Positions 36,201-48,097 are shown, counted from the first letter of the stretch. The stretch is DNA of 64,000 nucleotides from Microstegium vimineum (GCA_022036555.1 CM039123.1:10851217-10915216), one strand, 5' to 3'. The notes: a model not told the origin generated them from the letters alone. Numbers and translations: made by a program.

Positions 36201-36943
36201 GCCTCTGTTTGTTCAAATCCATATTCAAAGTTTCAGTTTTTATTATTGCAAGGGGAGGGGGGTTAAGCTGCCATCCAATTAGTGAGGATGTATAATATAT
36301 CATACTTCACCACCCTGTCGCTTGGTTCTTAGGCCATACTAATTGTCATGCTCTCTTGTTCATTCTATATTGAAGCTTGAGCCAAGGTCATATTGCACTA
36401 GTTTACCTTATTATAAGTTCAGACTTCAGAGCAATGGTGTGGTGCTGATTCAACTGCACTTTTATTAGTTGCGTGTACATGCAAATTGAACAAAGGGACT
36501 GTGCTTCCATCCCTACAATAATCGAACACAGGGTTTGGGTTTCAAAAGAGGGATTAGGGAGGGAGGGGTCTAAACCCCCAAAGGGATTCAGTAATATGGG
36601 ACACTTTTAATATTTTTCTTGTCAACCGAGCAGAACCGGGTGAGCAGGGTGGGTGCGGAGGGGAGGGAGGCAGACCTTTGGAGAAAGGGACGATGTGGTC
36701 GTACTCGTAGCAGAGGCATCCGTGGCAGCCCCAGAAGCGGCGGCAGACCACGTTGCCCACGGCGTCCAGCCGCCAGCGTTCCGGGTGCCGCCCCGCCAGC
36801 ACCGCTGCCTTACGCCAACACGCCGTCCGGGTCTTATCGTCGAAGAACCTCGGGCGCTCCTTTTCCGGAGCCGGAGATCTCCGGCCACTCCCTTCGCCGT
36901 CATTCTCCCGACGAGGAGAGGAAGGGCCACCCATCCAACCCAA
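24128..36943 (-). CDS. HNH endonuclease domain protein, three exons
   Basis: Exons 36943-36676, 33766-33644 and 24282-24128 join to 546 nt, 181 residues, with no frame break at either junction. Residues 33-78 carry RFFDDKTRTACW, AGRHPERWRLDAVGN and a Cys cluster (C67, C73, C76, C78). The HNH core is YEYDHIVPFSKGGEST with His83, Asn97 in ENCQ and Asn106 in the third position. Residues 132-163 (ELDIIEMAVYGD, RPGKQCRCRTVAE) match the conserved C-terminus of plant HNH proteins I know from Arabidopsis and cereals. The exact role of that family is not established. Introns are 2.9 kb and 9.4 kb, the latter loaded with transposons. The first donor (GTCTGC) is weak, the second (GTGAGTG) strong. TGGGCC motifs lie upstream. 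Confidence 0.88.
24976..25122 (-). repeat. 3' LTR of Copia 1
   Basis: 147 bp, partner of the LTR at 30156. It is preceded on the minus strand by a purine tract. Confidence 0.9.
25136..29715 (-). pseudogene. Copia 1 gag-pol, frameshifted
   Basis: Gag begins at 29715 (MAETAAER) and is frameshifted near 29670. It then reads the UBN2-type gag region (MLKEPNARVAWVHLEDEF). A basic Gly/Gln-rich tail (GRRRGRNKQQQQ) takes the place of a CCHC knuckle. Protease WYADSGAGSH is at about 28420, pre-integrase LWHRRLGH at 28030, and the integrase core at 27860-27640 (HCDLW, NGREFD). Further frameshifts fall near 27160 and 26945. Reverse transcriptase follows (QLDVKNAFLHG, LLYVDDIVLT at 26080), then a TAG at about 25660 in place of Gln, and RNase H (VYTDADWAGCPD at 25580) to 25136. 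The element inserted recently but is already broken, or was copied in trans. Confidence 0.9.
30156..30302 (-). repeat. 5' LTR of Copia 1
   Basis: 147 bp, TGTTAGAC...TTTCA on the minus strand. It differs from the 3' LTR by one base in the cagccacacacg / cagccgcacacg segment. Confidence 0.9.
31384..31950 (+). pseudogene. Gypsy gag fragment
   Basis: A frame at 31384-31866 opens 26 bp after the primer site. A second frame carries LPFPTYDSKADPLPWL, then Lys-rich text and LWYMC-like residues in a third frame. This matches the retrotransposon gag core of Gypsy elements. Frameshifts and stops break it, and no pol domains follow before the 3' LTR. Confidence 0.6.
32969..33643. other. HNH intron 2, residual sequence
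   Basis: AT-rich intron DNA between the Gypsy derivative and exon 2. No repeat ends or coding features recognised. Confidence 0.5.
33644..33766 (-). CDS. HNH gene exon 2
   Basis: A 123-nt exon after acceptor TTTTAG. It completes the split Gly codon and encodes GESTVENCQILQTRVNRSKS and onward to IKFT, followed by a GTGAGTG donor. It supplies Asn97 and Asn106 of the HNH core. Confidence 0.88.
33767..36675. other. HNH intron 1
   Basis: About 2.9 kb, mostly AT-rich. 35440-35700 begins cttgttcgtttgggcc and is GC-richer, possibly a MITE, but I could not pair its ends. 35312-35382 looks like an isolated exon on the minus strand. The HNH coding frame joins perfectly without any of this. Confidence 0.55.
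35312..35382 (-). other. Orphan exon-like segment in HNH intron 1
   Basis: The 71-nt segment is preceded by TTTTGTAG and followed by GTTTGA on the minus strand. It encodes SDQFDVVCDWNGALMESPAR and three more residues without a stop. I do not recognise the protein. It does not fit into the HNH reading frame, so it could be an alternative exon, a captured gene piece or chance. Confidence 0.25.
36676..36943 (-). CDS. HNH gene exon 1
   Basis: Runs from the ATG at 36943 to ...FSKG. The reading frame continues past the donor as unrelated Pro-rich sequence, which marks the true exon end. The donor GT is at 36675-36674. It ends after the first base of a Gly codon. Confidence 0.88.
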
Positions 36944-37171
36944 CTTCGTAGCGCTTCTCGAGCGACTCCCGGGAACGGACGCGCGGGCGTCCGCTTCTCC
37001 CGTGATTTGCGCTCTCTTGTTCCGAAAGAGAATTGGAGGAGCTCAAAAAAGCAGCTTCGCTCAGCTCTTCCGTTGGTGCGTGCAGGTTGTCCCCGAACCG
37101 AAACACCCCTTCAGTGCGGCCAAGGCGCCTAGGCGTGGCGTGGGGCAACCGAGCTGAACTGCCATGGCGTG

Positions 37172-37351
37172 TGGGCCTCCAGAAAGTTAGGCCTGGGCCG
37201 CATGCGGCACGGAAAAGCCTTCGCGACGGACAGGCTTTTGGGATAGGCCCGGTGCAGCGGCCCATGTTTGTTTCCCTGGATCGCGCTGGAGCCTGGGTTG
37301 CACGGCTGCAGCCCGAGAATTAACGAAATTGGAGTTCGTTTCTCCTGGGCC
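37172..37351 (-). promoter_or_regulatory. Cluster of TGGGCC (site II-like) motifs
   Basis: TGGGCC or GGCCCA occurs at about 37172, 37194, 37259 and 37346, with AGGCCC at 37245, some 230-410 bp upstream of the HNH ATG in a GC-rich stretch. Site II elements are bound by TCP factors in promoters of housekeeping genes. No TATA box is evident, in keeping with such promoters. Confidence 0.45.
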
Positions 37352-39953
37352 GTTGCACTTGCACACCAACAGCCGCTCTTTTCTTCTGCGCAAGCGGCAC
37401 GGAGATGAAGACGATGCCGTGACGCGGTCGCACCTCCGCTGCCCGGACACGGCCGCAGCGAGAAGAGGGTTCGACGCCGCCAGCCATCCGTCGGATGGAC
37501 GAGCCGCCGCTCACCCACCGTCGGCTGTCCAAGCCGAAGCGCACATGCTTGCCTCCACCGAGGCTGTCGTCAACACCACCGCCGCTCCACACGCAGCCAT
37601 GAGACGATGTGCGGCCCGACGAGGACGCCCTCGGTGGTCGTCCCGTGCGCCCGCCACCACCGTCCCAAACGGCGTCGGGGCACGTACCCGCCTAATGTGC
37701 TAGCACTCGTTTCACTGCGTTTGGTAGGCCTTCTGGCGCGCAATTAAATAGATTGTTTTTAAAAAGCAGCTTTTTCAAAATCATTTGTTTTTTCTAGTTG
37801 TTTTTGTTTTCTTTTTTGCTTTTAAAATGGATGAAATAAAAAAAATTATAGTTATTTCAAGAGAGATAAAGACAAAAGATATATTTTATATTCGTTAACT
37901 AAATAGTTTTTAGTTTTTCTATAGCTCACTGCCTACAATAGCTTTTCTTCACAGCCACGGGCCAACCAAAAGAACCCTAAGCATAGTAGCATAGGCATGG
38001 ATGACCATCGTAGGTGAACTTGTCAACCAAATGTTTGATAAAATGCCAATGAGACAAGCAAGGGAGAGAGGGTGGTGACAACTCTAAGAGGTGCAAATCG
38101 AAGATAACCATATCTAGTCATGCTCAGAAACAAACAAGCGGCATGTTTGGCTCGTTTCTGTGGCTGATAAGTCGGTTGATGCTATTTTTGGCTGCTTTGT
38201 TGTGAGATAAAAATATCATACCATGGCTCATAAGTCGGGATGATAAACCAAGCAAACAAGGTGAAGATTTTCATCTAGCCTGGTGATGAGGACATGACCT
38301 CCATACATCCGACTATGCTTAGAGAGTCATATGGAGGCCAAGGAGATCAACAAGATTGTCTAAAACAAGAAGGGCGTCCCAAGTTTCGGTTCAAGCCGTC
38401 AAGGTGGAGGCCCAAATCTAGTTCAAGTCCATCTCGAAATCCAGGAGCAACACCAAGTAAAATCAACGGTCAAGGCACATACAGCCTTTGTTTTCAATGA
38501 TCTAGATATATTAGAAAGATAATTTGATAAGCTAACCATTGGATTTGGCTTGATATCAAAATTATTCCTGTTAACGGGAATCGTCGAAACAAGTCAATGT
38601 CAAAAATCTGCTATGGTGTTGCGATAGCGTCTTTTGGTTCAATAGGCCATGTATCATCTTGAGACCACTAGAGGGCACGTCCAACGAGAGTGACACGCAA
38701 AACTCTATAATTAATCGTTGTCGCTCTTGTTAGGGTTTGAGCTTTGTTGTCTTCTTGTTTCCTTGTGAAATAGACACTGTCCTGCTACTATATCACCACG
38801 CTTGCCATGAACCAGGCACCCTATTCTTGATCTTGTTTGCATGTGGCGATTAGTCCTTCTAAATTAAGACTTGAACTCCTCTTCACATTCATAAGGTTCA
38901 TATTTACTTGTAGTTTCATATTACGTTTATCCACTCTTGTGTTCTTGATTCACTAGGAGGAAAGCCTTATCAGTGAGGTCAATCGCTTTATGTGTGGTTG
39001 ATAACCAATAGAGTAGTGGTATAACGGTTGAGAGGGTTTGAATCAGTTTTGGTTCAAATCCTAGACCGTGAACATCGAATCTTCACCAATCAATGTTATC
39101 TTACCTATCGAAAGATTAAGTCGTGTCTACATCACCTGGCTCTGCAGGAAAATAAAACCAAACACAGGAATTTGGATCTACTAGATCAGCATTTTTCTAC
39201 CCTGCCCAAGCTCATACGAGCCAACTAAAATCATGCATGCAAACAACAGGACATGAGTGAAAAAAGGTAAGAGAGAAAAGAAAGAAAAAAAAATAAGATA
39301 AGTGCTCTAAAATCTCTGGCACTCGAGTGCCATGTAAATCTCCCAAATATCTAGATGGGCTCGAATTACATAATTTCGAAGGATGCATGCCCTCTGGAGA
39401 AATCGGAAACTTGGTTGATTAAGTTTGGACCAAAATACGAGATCCCGAAGTATGGTAAAAGAGTTTTATGATGTGCCCATGATGATCAAGCTAAGTCCTG
39501 TTGTATCTTATACTAAGATACGCATGTTCAATTGTCCTACCCATTATCAACTCAAACAATAACATGCACAAATGCCACTAGTAGCTCACGTGTTCGTTAT
39601 TCACCTTAGTGGATCCTAAACTAAGATACTATAAAATCATGGGCTTCTAAGTCTAAGAGGCATCGCATTACACACCCTCAGTTGGTATGTTCGCACGGAT
39701 TAGATGTCCGTCAGAGCAATTGCACCCTGAAGAAGCATGAAATGTTCGATTCATTGGAAAAAAGACTCGAACCAAGTTGATCCTAAGGTAATAGTGACAT
39801 ATTTTTTTCATATAAGAAATTGTTCCTTGTCAAGACTTTTGTTACCTCCTTTCTTAACCCGCATAACAGGGACAAAATGTACCTTCCTTCAAACACGCAA
39901 TTGATGTGGTGACTTAGGAACCTAAGCTCGATAAGTATTGATAGAGGGCCCGG
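37352..39953. other. Intergenic, no confident gene
   Basis: GC-rich to 37720, then AT-rich. The 124-residue frame at 37329-37703 has no domain. 38140-38262 (tgtttggctcgtttctgtggctgataag...) resembles a grass MITE but its ends do not pair well. Nothing else is supportable. Confidence 0.4.
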
Positions 39954-40699
39954 TGTAGGCATTATATCCTACTAATTCCCTTTCTTTGAACATGACTTAA
40001 TGACATGTGGCGACCAAGGCTTGTGCATGTGCTAAGTGCCCAAGGAAGTAACAAGTCTTGTGCATGTGCTCGAGTGCCCAAGGAAGTAAAGTTCTTATAT
40101 ATGAGGTACTCTTCGTCAAATAAGTCTCGGCACCTAAGAGGTCGGCACCCGAGGGATGGATCCATTGGACTATCTTATGATTAAGTCCCACAGGGCTACT
40201 ATTGTATATATGGGCTAGAGGTATTTGCATCACCTCCCACCTATATATCTAACCATGCCTATTAACCAGGTTGAAGACCACAAGGGATGAGACCCATGCA
40301 TGATATCCAGGTGAATCCACCAGTTTGGAGGTCGAGATGAATCAAGGATATTCGGTGTCGTTGTATCATGGAGATAGGCTAGAATCATTTTGTTGCGAAT
40401 TCCATGTAACAAACTAGAAAGTCTGTTAGCCAATTAGATATGTTGTAACCCTACCCCTGGTCTATATAAAAAGGGGTGGGTCTTTGACTCGGGATCCACA
40501 CATTATGTATTTTATCACATAGCTACACTGAGTAGTCCCTATAAACAAGCATACGAATATAGAGAAGAAGCCTCACCCCCAAACTAGACTACAACATCAT
40601 GTGCCTAAACCAGTATAAATCCTATGTGTTCGTGTGCTACAATGTGATTCATCTTACACGATTAGCTGCTTGGTATTATCGGAGCTTATTATTCCAACA
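39954..40699 (+). mobile_element. LTR-like segment, about 746 bp
   Basis: It starts TGTAGGCATT and ends CCAACA, with TG/CA ends. It contains a promoter-like ctatataaaaaggggtggg (40465) and a downstream leader, as in LTRs of Gypsy elements. A 38-bp block (cttgtgcatgtgct...gcccaaggaagtaa) is repeated at 40019-40088. No TSD or internal region found. Confidence 0.45.
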
Positions 40700-42921
40700 C
40701 ATTCACCATCGCGCTTCCAACAAAAAAAACAACACAAGTATTGTTCCCTTTGTACACTATTAGCGACCACACCACAAAATGGCTAGTGTGATCTCACAAG
40801 CTTATAAGATTCTTAGAGTACAAGAATGGTGTGCCTAAGCTTCAAATAGCAAGAGGATTGCAAAACCCACCAAGTATATGAAACTCATATAGCTCCTAGA
40901 ATCTGCGTTCTCACAACCATCCTGGTTACTGTTCTGGTACCGTCCCTCCAGTCCCAGACGCCCACGTATTCTGCTCTCTGGTTCGTGTCATCGATTGCGA
41001 CGCCCGTAGCCGGTGCACCAATTCCTGCACACCCACTACCTCCCGGTTTCTAGCTTCTGTTACCGGTTGGAGCATACCTCCGCGTTCACATATATACGCT
41101 TTGCACCTAGAGCTCGTGCGTGTGTACCCCTCCTCTTCCTCAACGCAGATTCATGGGCCCAACTCTACTCTGTCCCAGTGCCAGCGATTCAGAGTGTTGC
41201 GGCCTCGAAGCCATCGTCGCCACGCTTAGAGGCGTGCTTCTCCAGGCACCGCACCGCATCCTCGGTGCTCGCGCTAGCTCGTGCCTCGCCGCCTCCGCCT
41301 TCTGCATTTTCGATCTACCTTCTTCGCTGATATTTTCTTCTCTGTGCTGCAGTCTGGAGACGTCGGAGTGGTCCTGCCGCGGCCGCACCATTGCCGCTCC
41401 TGTTGCTAGATAGGCGCGTGCCTCCTCCTTTGCTTCCATGGATTGATCCGCTTCATGTTTTGGATTAGCATATGCCTGCACTCTTTTCATCTGATATGCT
41501 GCGCCAATCTGCAGATTTTTTGTGGCCTCCTTCTCGCCTCTCCGGGAACCTGCCTGCCTCCGTCTAGCAGTTGCTCCGGTCCCTAGACGGCAACGCCGCC
41601 ATGACCCTGCGCCCTTGCTTGACGGATCCACAGGTTCCTAGCGGTCGGCTTCACAGATTTGAACAAGGCAGTGAAGGGTAGTGAGTCCAGAGATCCATAC
41701 ACAACATCAGCGGATGCCCATGACCCTGCGCCCTTGCTTGACGGATCCATAGGACCCTAGCTGCCGGCTTCATAGATTTGAACAAGGCAGTGAATGGTAG
41801 TGAGTCCAGAGATCCATACACAACATCAGCGGATGCCTATGTGTCTGTCATGCCAGTACTTGTGCCTATGCACGCAGTTGCTTCCATCCCGTAGGAGAAG
41901 CCTGTTGTTGGATTGCTGCTCCTAGTCCTGGTGTTCATTAAGACCTCCTGTTCCTGCAAGAAGGTGACGCTTATTATCTAATATGCCAAACATTGGTCCT
42001 AGGTATCCAGATTTGCCAATAGTTTTGGTCCAATTTCTCTCCCTTTCGTACTGAATAAATTAACTGTATGTGCCTCAGTTTCATATGATTTATTAATTAG
42101 ATTATTGGTGGTCACACCAGTCATGTAGTTACTTGAGTTTCCTCAATAATTTTCAAACCTATGCATGCATGATAGATGCCATTTACTTTTTTCACATCGC
42201 TTCATTTTAATGCTTTGTCCCATTTTTTTTAATGCCTGATAAGTCTTTTGGATGCCCGTGTTAGCCATCATCATAATTGTTATTATCATAGTCGGAATCA
42301 CTATGAATATGTTTCTTACCTCCATTTGATCATGAGCAGTGATTTGGTTTATTTTCTTATTGTTCCACACTTTTGTTCTTGAATCATAATTTCTCTTCCC
42401 TCATGCTCTCATTTCTTTGTCAACATGTGGTTCTGGTTGGAAAAGAAATGGCCACTGCCAATTGTGCTCATTAAATTGGGTGGCCAGGGAGTTCGTTCCC
42501 CACTCCAGTATGCATTGCTTGAGCATGTTGTACCTGTCGGTGACATAAAGCTCAGCCGCCCTCATACATACACTTTAGTTTTGGGATGGTTCGTGGGGGT
42601 GTCCGTGAACATCTGCAGGTTAGATTCACACAAATACTTTGTATCTTAGTATAGCTACAAATAAATCCATTTCTAGGATAGCATGGTCTTACTTGTGTTG
42701 CAGTCCTTGCATTCTCATGGTATGCCATTTGGAACCCTTATCTCCTTAAATATGTTTCAGGCATCATAAAATTTGTAACTTTGGTTATCTTTCATCATCT
42801 ATTGTTTGAATCACGGTTTCATAGAGCTACTACTCCTATAGATTACATGTCTGACAATCTTTACTGTGTAGGCATAAAGAAACCTATGTCAGCCAAATGA
42901 AATTTGTTTGATGCTTCTCAG
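40700..42921. other. Intergenic with a tandem duplication, no confident gene
   Basis: A GC-richer part (40990-41640) carries frames of up to 163 codons without known domains and resembles a leader or first exon. The rest is AT-rich. This DNA was the target of the Copia 2 insertion and continues at 48216. Confidence 0.35.
41600..41837. repeat. Tandem duplication, 119-bp unit
   Basis: The unit beginning atgaccctgcgcccttgctt starts at 41601 and again at 41720. The copies differ at a few positions (for example caggttcctagcggtcgg against taggaccctagctgccgg). Confidence 0.85.
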
Positions 42922-43042
42922 TGAAAGAGTAGGAATACGGGAATACTCAAAAGATATATTACTCAGGCATGGTCAGTGTACATATATAGGCTAGGTGGAG
43001 AGTCATGGTAGATAGACCCACGAGCCCAATTACATTCCAACA
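42922..43042 (-). repeat. 3' LTR of Copia 2
   Basis: 121 bp. It has 8 extra bases (around actcaggcatgg) relative to the partner LTR. Confidence 0.88.
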
Positions 43043-46000
43043 CTCCCCCACAGTCAGAATTGGGAGCAACACGAACATTAAGACTGGACCTAAACTCCGT
43101 GAAGACTGACGACGGCAGACCTTTGGTGAAGATATCGGCGTACTGCGATGTAGTAGGAACGTGCAGAACGCGGACTTCACCGAGGGCGACTCGCTCTCTG
43201 ACGAAGTGCGGATCAATCTCAATATGCTTGGTTCGCTGATGCTGAATCGGGTTGGTGGAGAGGTAGACGGCACTGACGTTATCACAGTAGACCACGGTGG
43301 CACGGCGAAGAGGATGGTGAAGCTCTTGCAGAAGTTGTCGTAACCAGCAAGCCTCAGCAACACCATTTGCCACAGCCCGATACTCCGCCTCAGCACTGGA
43401 CCTAGACACTGTAGGCTGACGTTTAGACGACCAAGAGATGAGATTGTCCCCGAGAAACACCGCATAGCTAGACGTAGACTTGCGCGTGTCAGGACATCCC
43501 GCCCAATCAGCATCTGTGTAGACAGTCAGATCAGCTGGTGAGGTCCGGTGAAGATGGAGACCGAGGTCCAAAGTACCCTGAAGGTAGCGCAGAATGCGCT
43601 TCATAGCGCTCAGATGTGGCTCCCGAGGGTCATGCATGTAGAGGCAGACCTGATGAACAACATATGCAATATCCGGACGAGTGAGAGTGAGATACTGAAG
43701 AGCACCAGCAATACTGCGATAGTGTGAGGGGTCGGCGACTGTGACACCATCAGCAAAGAGCTTGGCATGAGTATCCATAGGGGTGCTGCACGGCTTGCAG
43801 TTGAGCATACCAGCACGTTCCAGGATATCCAACATATACTGACGCTGCGAGAGAAACAAGCTGTCATTCTGGCGCTGCACACCGACTCCGAGGAAGTGAT
43901 GGAGGGCTCCCATGTCTGTCATGGAGAATTCTTGGCGGAGGGCAGTGATGATCCGCTGAAGAAGACTTACTGAGGAAGCAGTCAGAACAATATCATCAAC
44001 ATATAGGAGCAGGAACGCCATATCAGAGCCCTGGCAATAAATAAACAATGAACTGTCAGACTTGGCCTCAATAAAACCAAGAGAGGTGATATGAGAGGCA
44101 AAGCGATGATGCCAGGCCCGTGGAGCTTGCTTCAACCCATAGGGAGACTTGTTCAGACGGCACACGAAGTCTGGGCTGGAGGAGTCAACAAATCCAGTCG
44201 GCTGAGCACAATACACTGTCTCGGTCAAGGTGCCATGCAGAAATGCATTCTTCACATCAAGTTGATGGATAGGCCATGAACGAGAGAGTGCCAAAGTAAG
44301 AACTACCCGAATAGTTGTTGGCTTGACCACAAGACTGAAAGTTTCATCATAGTCAATGCCTGGACGTTGTGTGAAACCGCGAAGCACCCACCGAGCTTTG
44401 TAGCGATCAAGAGAGCCATTAGACTTGAACTTATGACGGAACACCCATTTGCCGGTAACAAGATTGACTCCAGGTGGGCGGGGCACCAAAGTCCAGGTGT
44501 TGTTGGCCTGCAAAGCATCAAACTCCTCCTGCATGGCATTGCGCCAGACAGGGTCAGCTAGGGCAGTGCGGACGGACGTGGGCACTGGAGAGAGTGTTGC
44601 CGCGTGAAGGTTCAGGCGATCGACGGGGTGGCGGACGCCGTCCTTGCCACGCGTGCGCATGCCATGCGCATTGACGATAGGCGTGGTTGGCTGGGGTGCT
44701 GTGGCGGTGGTGCGGCCGGTGGGATGTCCAGCGCCGCTGGCAGCAACCTGGGACGAAGTGTCCACAGGGGCAGCAGCACCGAAAGGTCCTGGAGCGCCGG
44801 TCGTGTGGCCGCCCGTGGCCAGGCGGTCGGTAGTGCCGCCTGGGCTGTGGCCGGTAGTGTCGCCCAGGCCAGTTAGACCGGGGCCGCCATTGCTTCCCGG
44901 GGCAGCATCCATGCCGCCGGGAAGTCGTGTACCTGCAAGCACAACTCTTGACCCATCGGGTAAAGAGGAATCATCAGCAGCATCCAAAAAATCAAGTACG
45001 GTGTGATCCTGGGGCGAAGTAGACATATCGGCGAAGGGGAACACCGTCTCATCGAATGTGACATGACGAGAGACGATGATACGGTTAGAATGGAGGTCAA
45101 GACACCGATAGCCCTTGTGTTCGGAAGAATACCCCAGGAACACGCACAGAGAGGAGCGAGGTGAAAGTTTATGTGGAGCTGTGGATGATAAATTAGGATA
45201 GCAGGCGCAGCCGAAGACACGAAGATGATCGTAGGAGGGCTGCGTGCCATATAGAGCAAAGTGGGGGGTGCGGCCATCTAAGGTTTTTGTGGGGTGACGA
45301 TTGAGAAGGTAGGTGGCGGTATGTAAGGAGTCAGCCCAATAAACCGGAGGTAGACTAGCCTGAAATAAAATGGAGCGCACAATATTATTGATAGTGCGAA
45401 GAGCGCGCTCAGCCCGCCCATTTTGCTGTGAGGTGTATGGGCACGACATGCGAAGAACAACTCCGTGAGTGAGGAAGAACGTGTGGGCCGAAGAATGATC
45501 GAATTCGCGGCCATTGTCGCACTGGACTGCCTTGATAGAGGAATTGAACTGGGTGAGCACATACGACAAAAAGTGAGTTAGAACACCGAAAGTGTCAGAC
45601 TTGAGGTGTAAGGGAAAAGTCCAAGTGTAGTGTGTGCAATCATCTAAAATAACAAGATAATATTTGTAACCAGACACACTAACCACTGGGGATGTCCAAA
45701 GATCACAATGAATTAAATCAAAAGGGTTTGGCGCGCGAGAGTTTGACAAGCTAAAAGGAAGACGCACATGGCGGCCGAGCTGACAAGCGTGGCAAACATG
45801 AATATCATGGCGCTTATGACATGAAATAGCATTGGAACTAATAAGTTTGGACAAAGCCTCATAACTAATATGACCGAGACGACGATGCCATAGGGTGGTG
45901 GATGATGCAGCAACAGTGAGGGCGGTGGTGCTGGGTGGCGCTGGCGGGAAGAACAGGTATAGATCACCTGTGCTATTGCACCGGACGATCACGCTCCGTG

Positions 46001-47489
46001 TCTGAAGGTCCTTCACAGAAAGGCCGAAAGGATCAAACTCGATAGAACAATTATTATCGGTAGTAAAGCGACGAACAGAAATTAGATTCTTAATAATGTT
46101 TGGTGAAACTAAAACATTAGAAAGAACTAATGGACGTCGCGATGTAGAAAAAGAGTGTGATCCAACGGAAATAACAGGAAGTAAATCCCCGTTACCAAAA
46201 ATGATAGATGAAGGATGCGATGACAAAGGAGGGTGACAGGTGGAGAGTATACCAGCGTTGTTGACCATGTGGGAGCCAGCACCTGAATCAGCATACCACT
46301 CGCCGGACCCGGGAGGAGTGAGCGTCATGGTGCTGAAATTGCTGGAGAGGGTCGACGTGTCGAAGTTCCCCCGTGCATGGGATTCCATGCCTGCTGCTGC
46401 GACGGTGGCATGGCGTAGTAGGTCGGCTGCCCGTAGCCGTATCCAGCGCCGAAGCCGTAACCCTGTGGCAGCTGGGGTACAACCGTGAAGGCCGCCGGAG
46501 GAGGGCGATGGGGCGCGCCATGGGCACCGTTGGTGGGGGGTGTGGCCAAAACTGCACCGTGCCGCCCATGGGTTGTAGAGCATTGGCGGGGGACGAGACG
46601 CACCAGAGGGCTGCTGCCCTTGCTAGGACTGCTGCTGCTTGTTCCCGCCGCGGCCACGGCGCCGGCCAGAGCGCTGACCCTGGCCCTGGGTGCCTGCTGA
46701 GCCACCGCCGGGGGCACGGCCATGTGGGGCAGCAGTGGTGGATGACGAGCCGGTGAGGAGAGTCGTGGGCGCAGGAGGCGGCGTGGTAGTAGACGTGCCG
46801 CCGATGTCGTTGAGGTCGATCTCCTCGAGCAGCAGGAGGGTGCGCGCCTCCGCGAAGGTGGGGAACGGCTGCCGCAGCTTGATGTTTGTCACCATGGGAC
46901 GGAACTTTTCGTTGAGGCCGCGGAGGAGCGTGAGGACGAGGGTGCGGTCGCCGACCGGGTCGCCGAAGTCGCGGAGAGCAGCAGCCATCGTCTCGAGCTT
47001 GCGGCAGAAGTCCGTGATCGAAGACGACCCTTGTCTGACAGTGCGGAACTCCGCGGATAGCAGCAGGGTGCGCGACTCGCGCTGCCCGAGGAATTCGTCC
47101 TCGAAGTGCACCCAAGCGACGCGAGCGTTCGGCTCCTTCAACATCGTCGACTGCTGCAAGTCGGGGTGGATCGTGTCGTAGATCCACGTGAGGACGGTGC
47201 AGTTCATTTGCACCCAAGCCGGCCGGTCGGCGTTGACCACGTCGGTGAGAACGTGATCAGTGAGGGCATACTTGCCCAGGACGACGAGGAAGAGGGTGCG
47301 CCAGCGGGTGTAATTGTTGGAGGCGCGGTCGAGGATCACGGGGACGAGCACCTTGATGTTGAGGACGGCGATGGCGGCGGCGTGGACGTCGGCGTGGTCG
47401 GCCTCGTACTTGTCGAGGGCGGCTGTGCGGGCTGCGGCGGCCTGCTCGCGCGCTACGCGCGCCTGGCGCTCCTCTTCGGTCTCCGCCAT
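42963..47489 (-). pseudogene. Copia 2 gag-pol, nearly intact
   Basis: Gag starts at 47489 (MAETEEERQARVARE). One TAG at 46625-46623 interrupts the frame in the Gln-rich gag tail, 13 codons before the long pol frame, which is open from 46583 to 42963 (1,206 residues). Protease is WYADSGAGSH at about 46285, pre-integrase LWHRRLGH at 45885, and integrase HCDLW at 45700 with NGREFD at 45510. Reverse transcriptase carries YVDD at about 44000 and RNase H DADWAGCPD at 43500. Between 46560 and 46360 the frame matching Copia 1 shifts out and back, so the linker is mistranslated while domains on both sides stay in phase. Gag has no CCHC knuckle. The frame runs on into the 3' LTR. Confidence 0.9.
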
Positions 47490-48097
47490 AGTGAGAGGAC
47501 GTGGGCTCCTGGCGGCTGGCGACGGAGAAGGACGAGACCGTGTGATCTGGGTCACGCGATCCGGTCTGGTCCTGGCGGCGGCGTCCTGGTGTAGACACGT
47601 ACGGTACTTGTTGGTGTAGTCACGTACAGCACCTGGAGGAGCGATCCTGTGTAGACGAACGACCTGCTGGTGTACACACGTACGGCACCTGGAGTCGTCG
47701 TACGCGTACGTGAGGTGGAGCAGCGGACGTCGCGATCTGGCGAAGAATCGTCGCGGTGCAGTCGACGCAGCACACGGTCACCTCGCGAGGGATCGGGCGT
47801 GCCGTCGGACAAGGCCGCGCGATCTCGCGAGGAACCTTGACGTCGAGGGATGGAGGCGATCCGGCCTGGTGTAGCGTCGAGGCCCGACCTGGTCGGATCA
47901 CGATAAGGAGCCGGCGAAAATCAAGGCGGCTGCGGATCGGGTACGGTGCCTGCGAGGGGTCTCTGCGAGGCGGGTGGGCCGGCGAGCGGAGGTTGCCCAG
48001 CGACGGCTTGAGCCGGCGGATCGTGAGGATCAACGGTGGCTAGGGTTAGGTTGTGCGGAAGCGAGAGGTCGTAGGAGCGAACCGTCTCATGATACCA

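Noticed and set aside
37329..37703. 124-codon plus-strand frame opposite the HNH promoter
   Set aside because: Its composition follows local GC content and no motif is recognisable.
40990..41640. First exon of an unknown gene
   Set aside because: Promoter-like and GC-rich text is present, but no frame has a domain and no downstream exon could be joined.
42425..42649. 74-codon frame as a gene fragment
   Set aside because: No recognisable motif, and neighbouring frames carry stops; cannot be separated from chance.
46610..46640. Programmed stop-codon readthrough at the Copia 2 TAG
   Set aside because: The following bases (CAAGGG) do not fit the known CARYYA readthrough context, and Copia 1 has no stop there.
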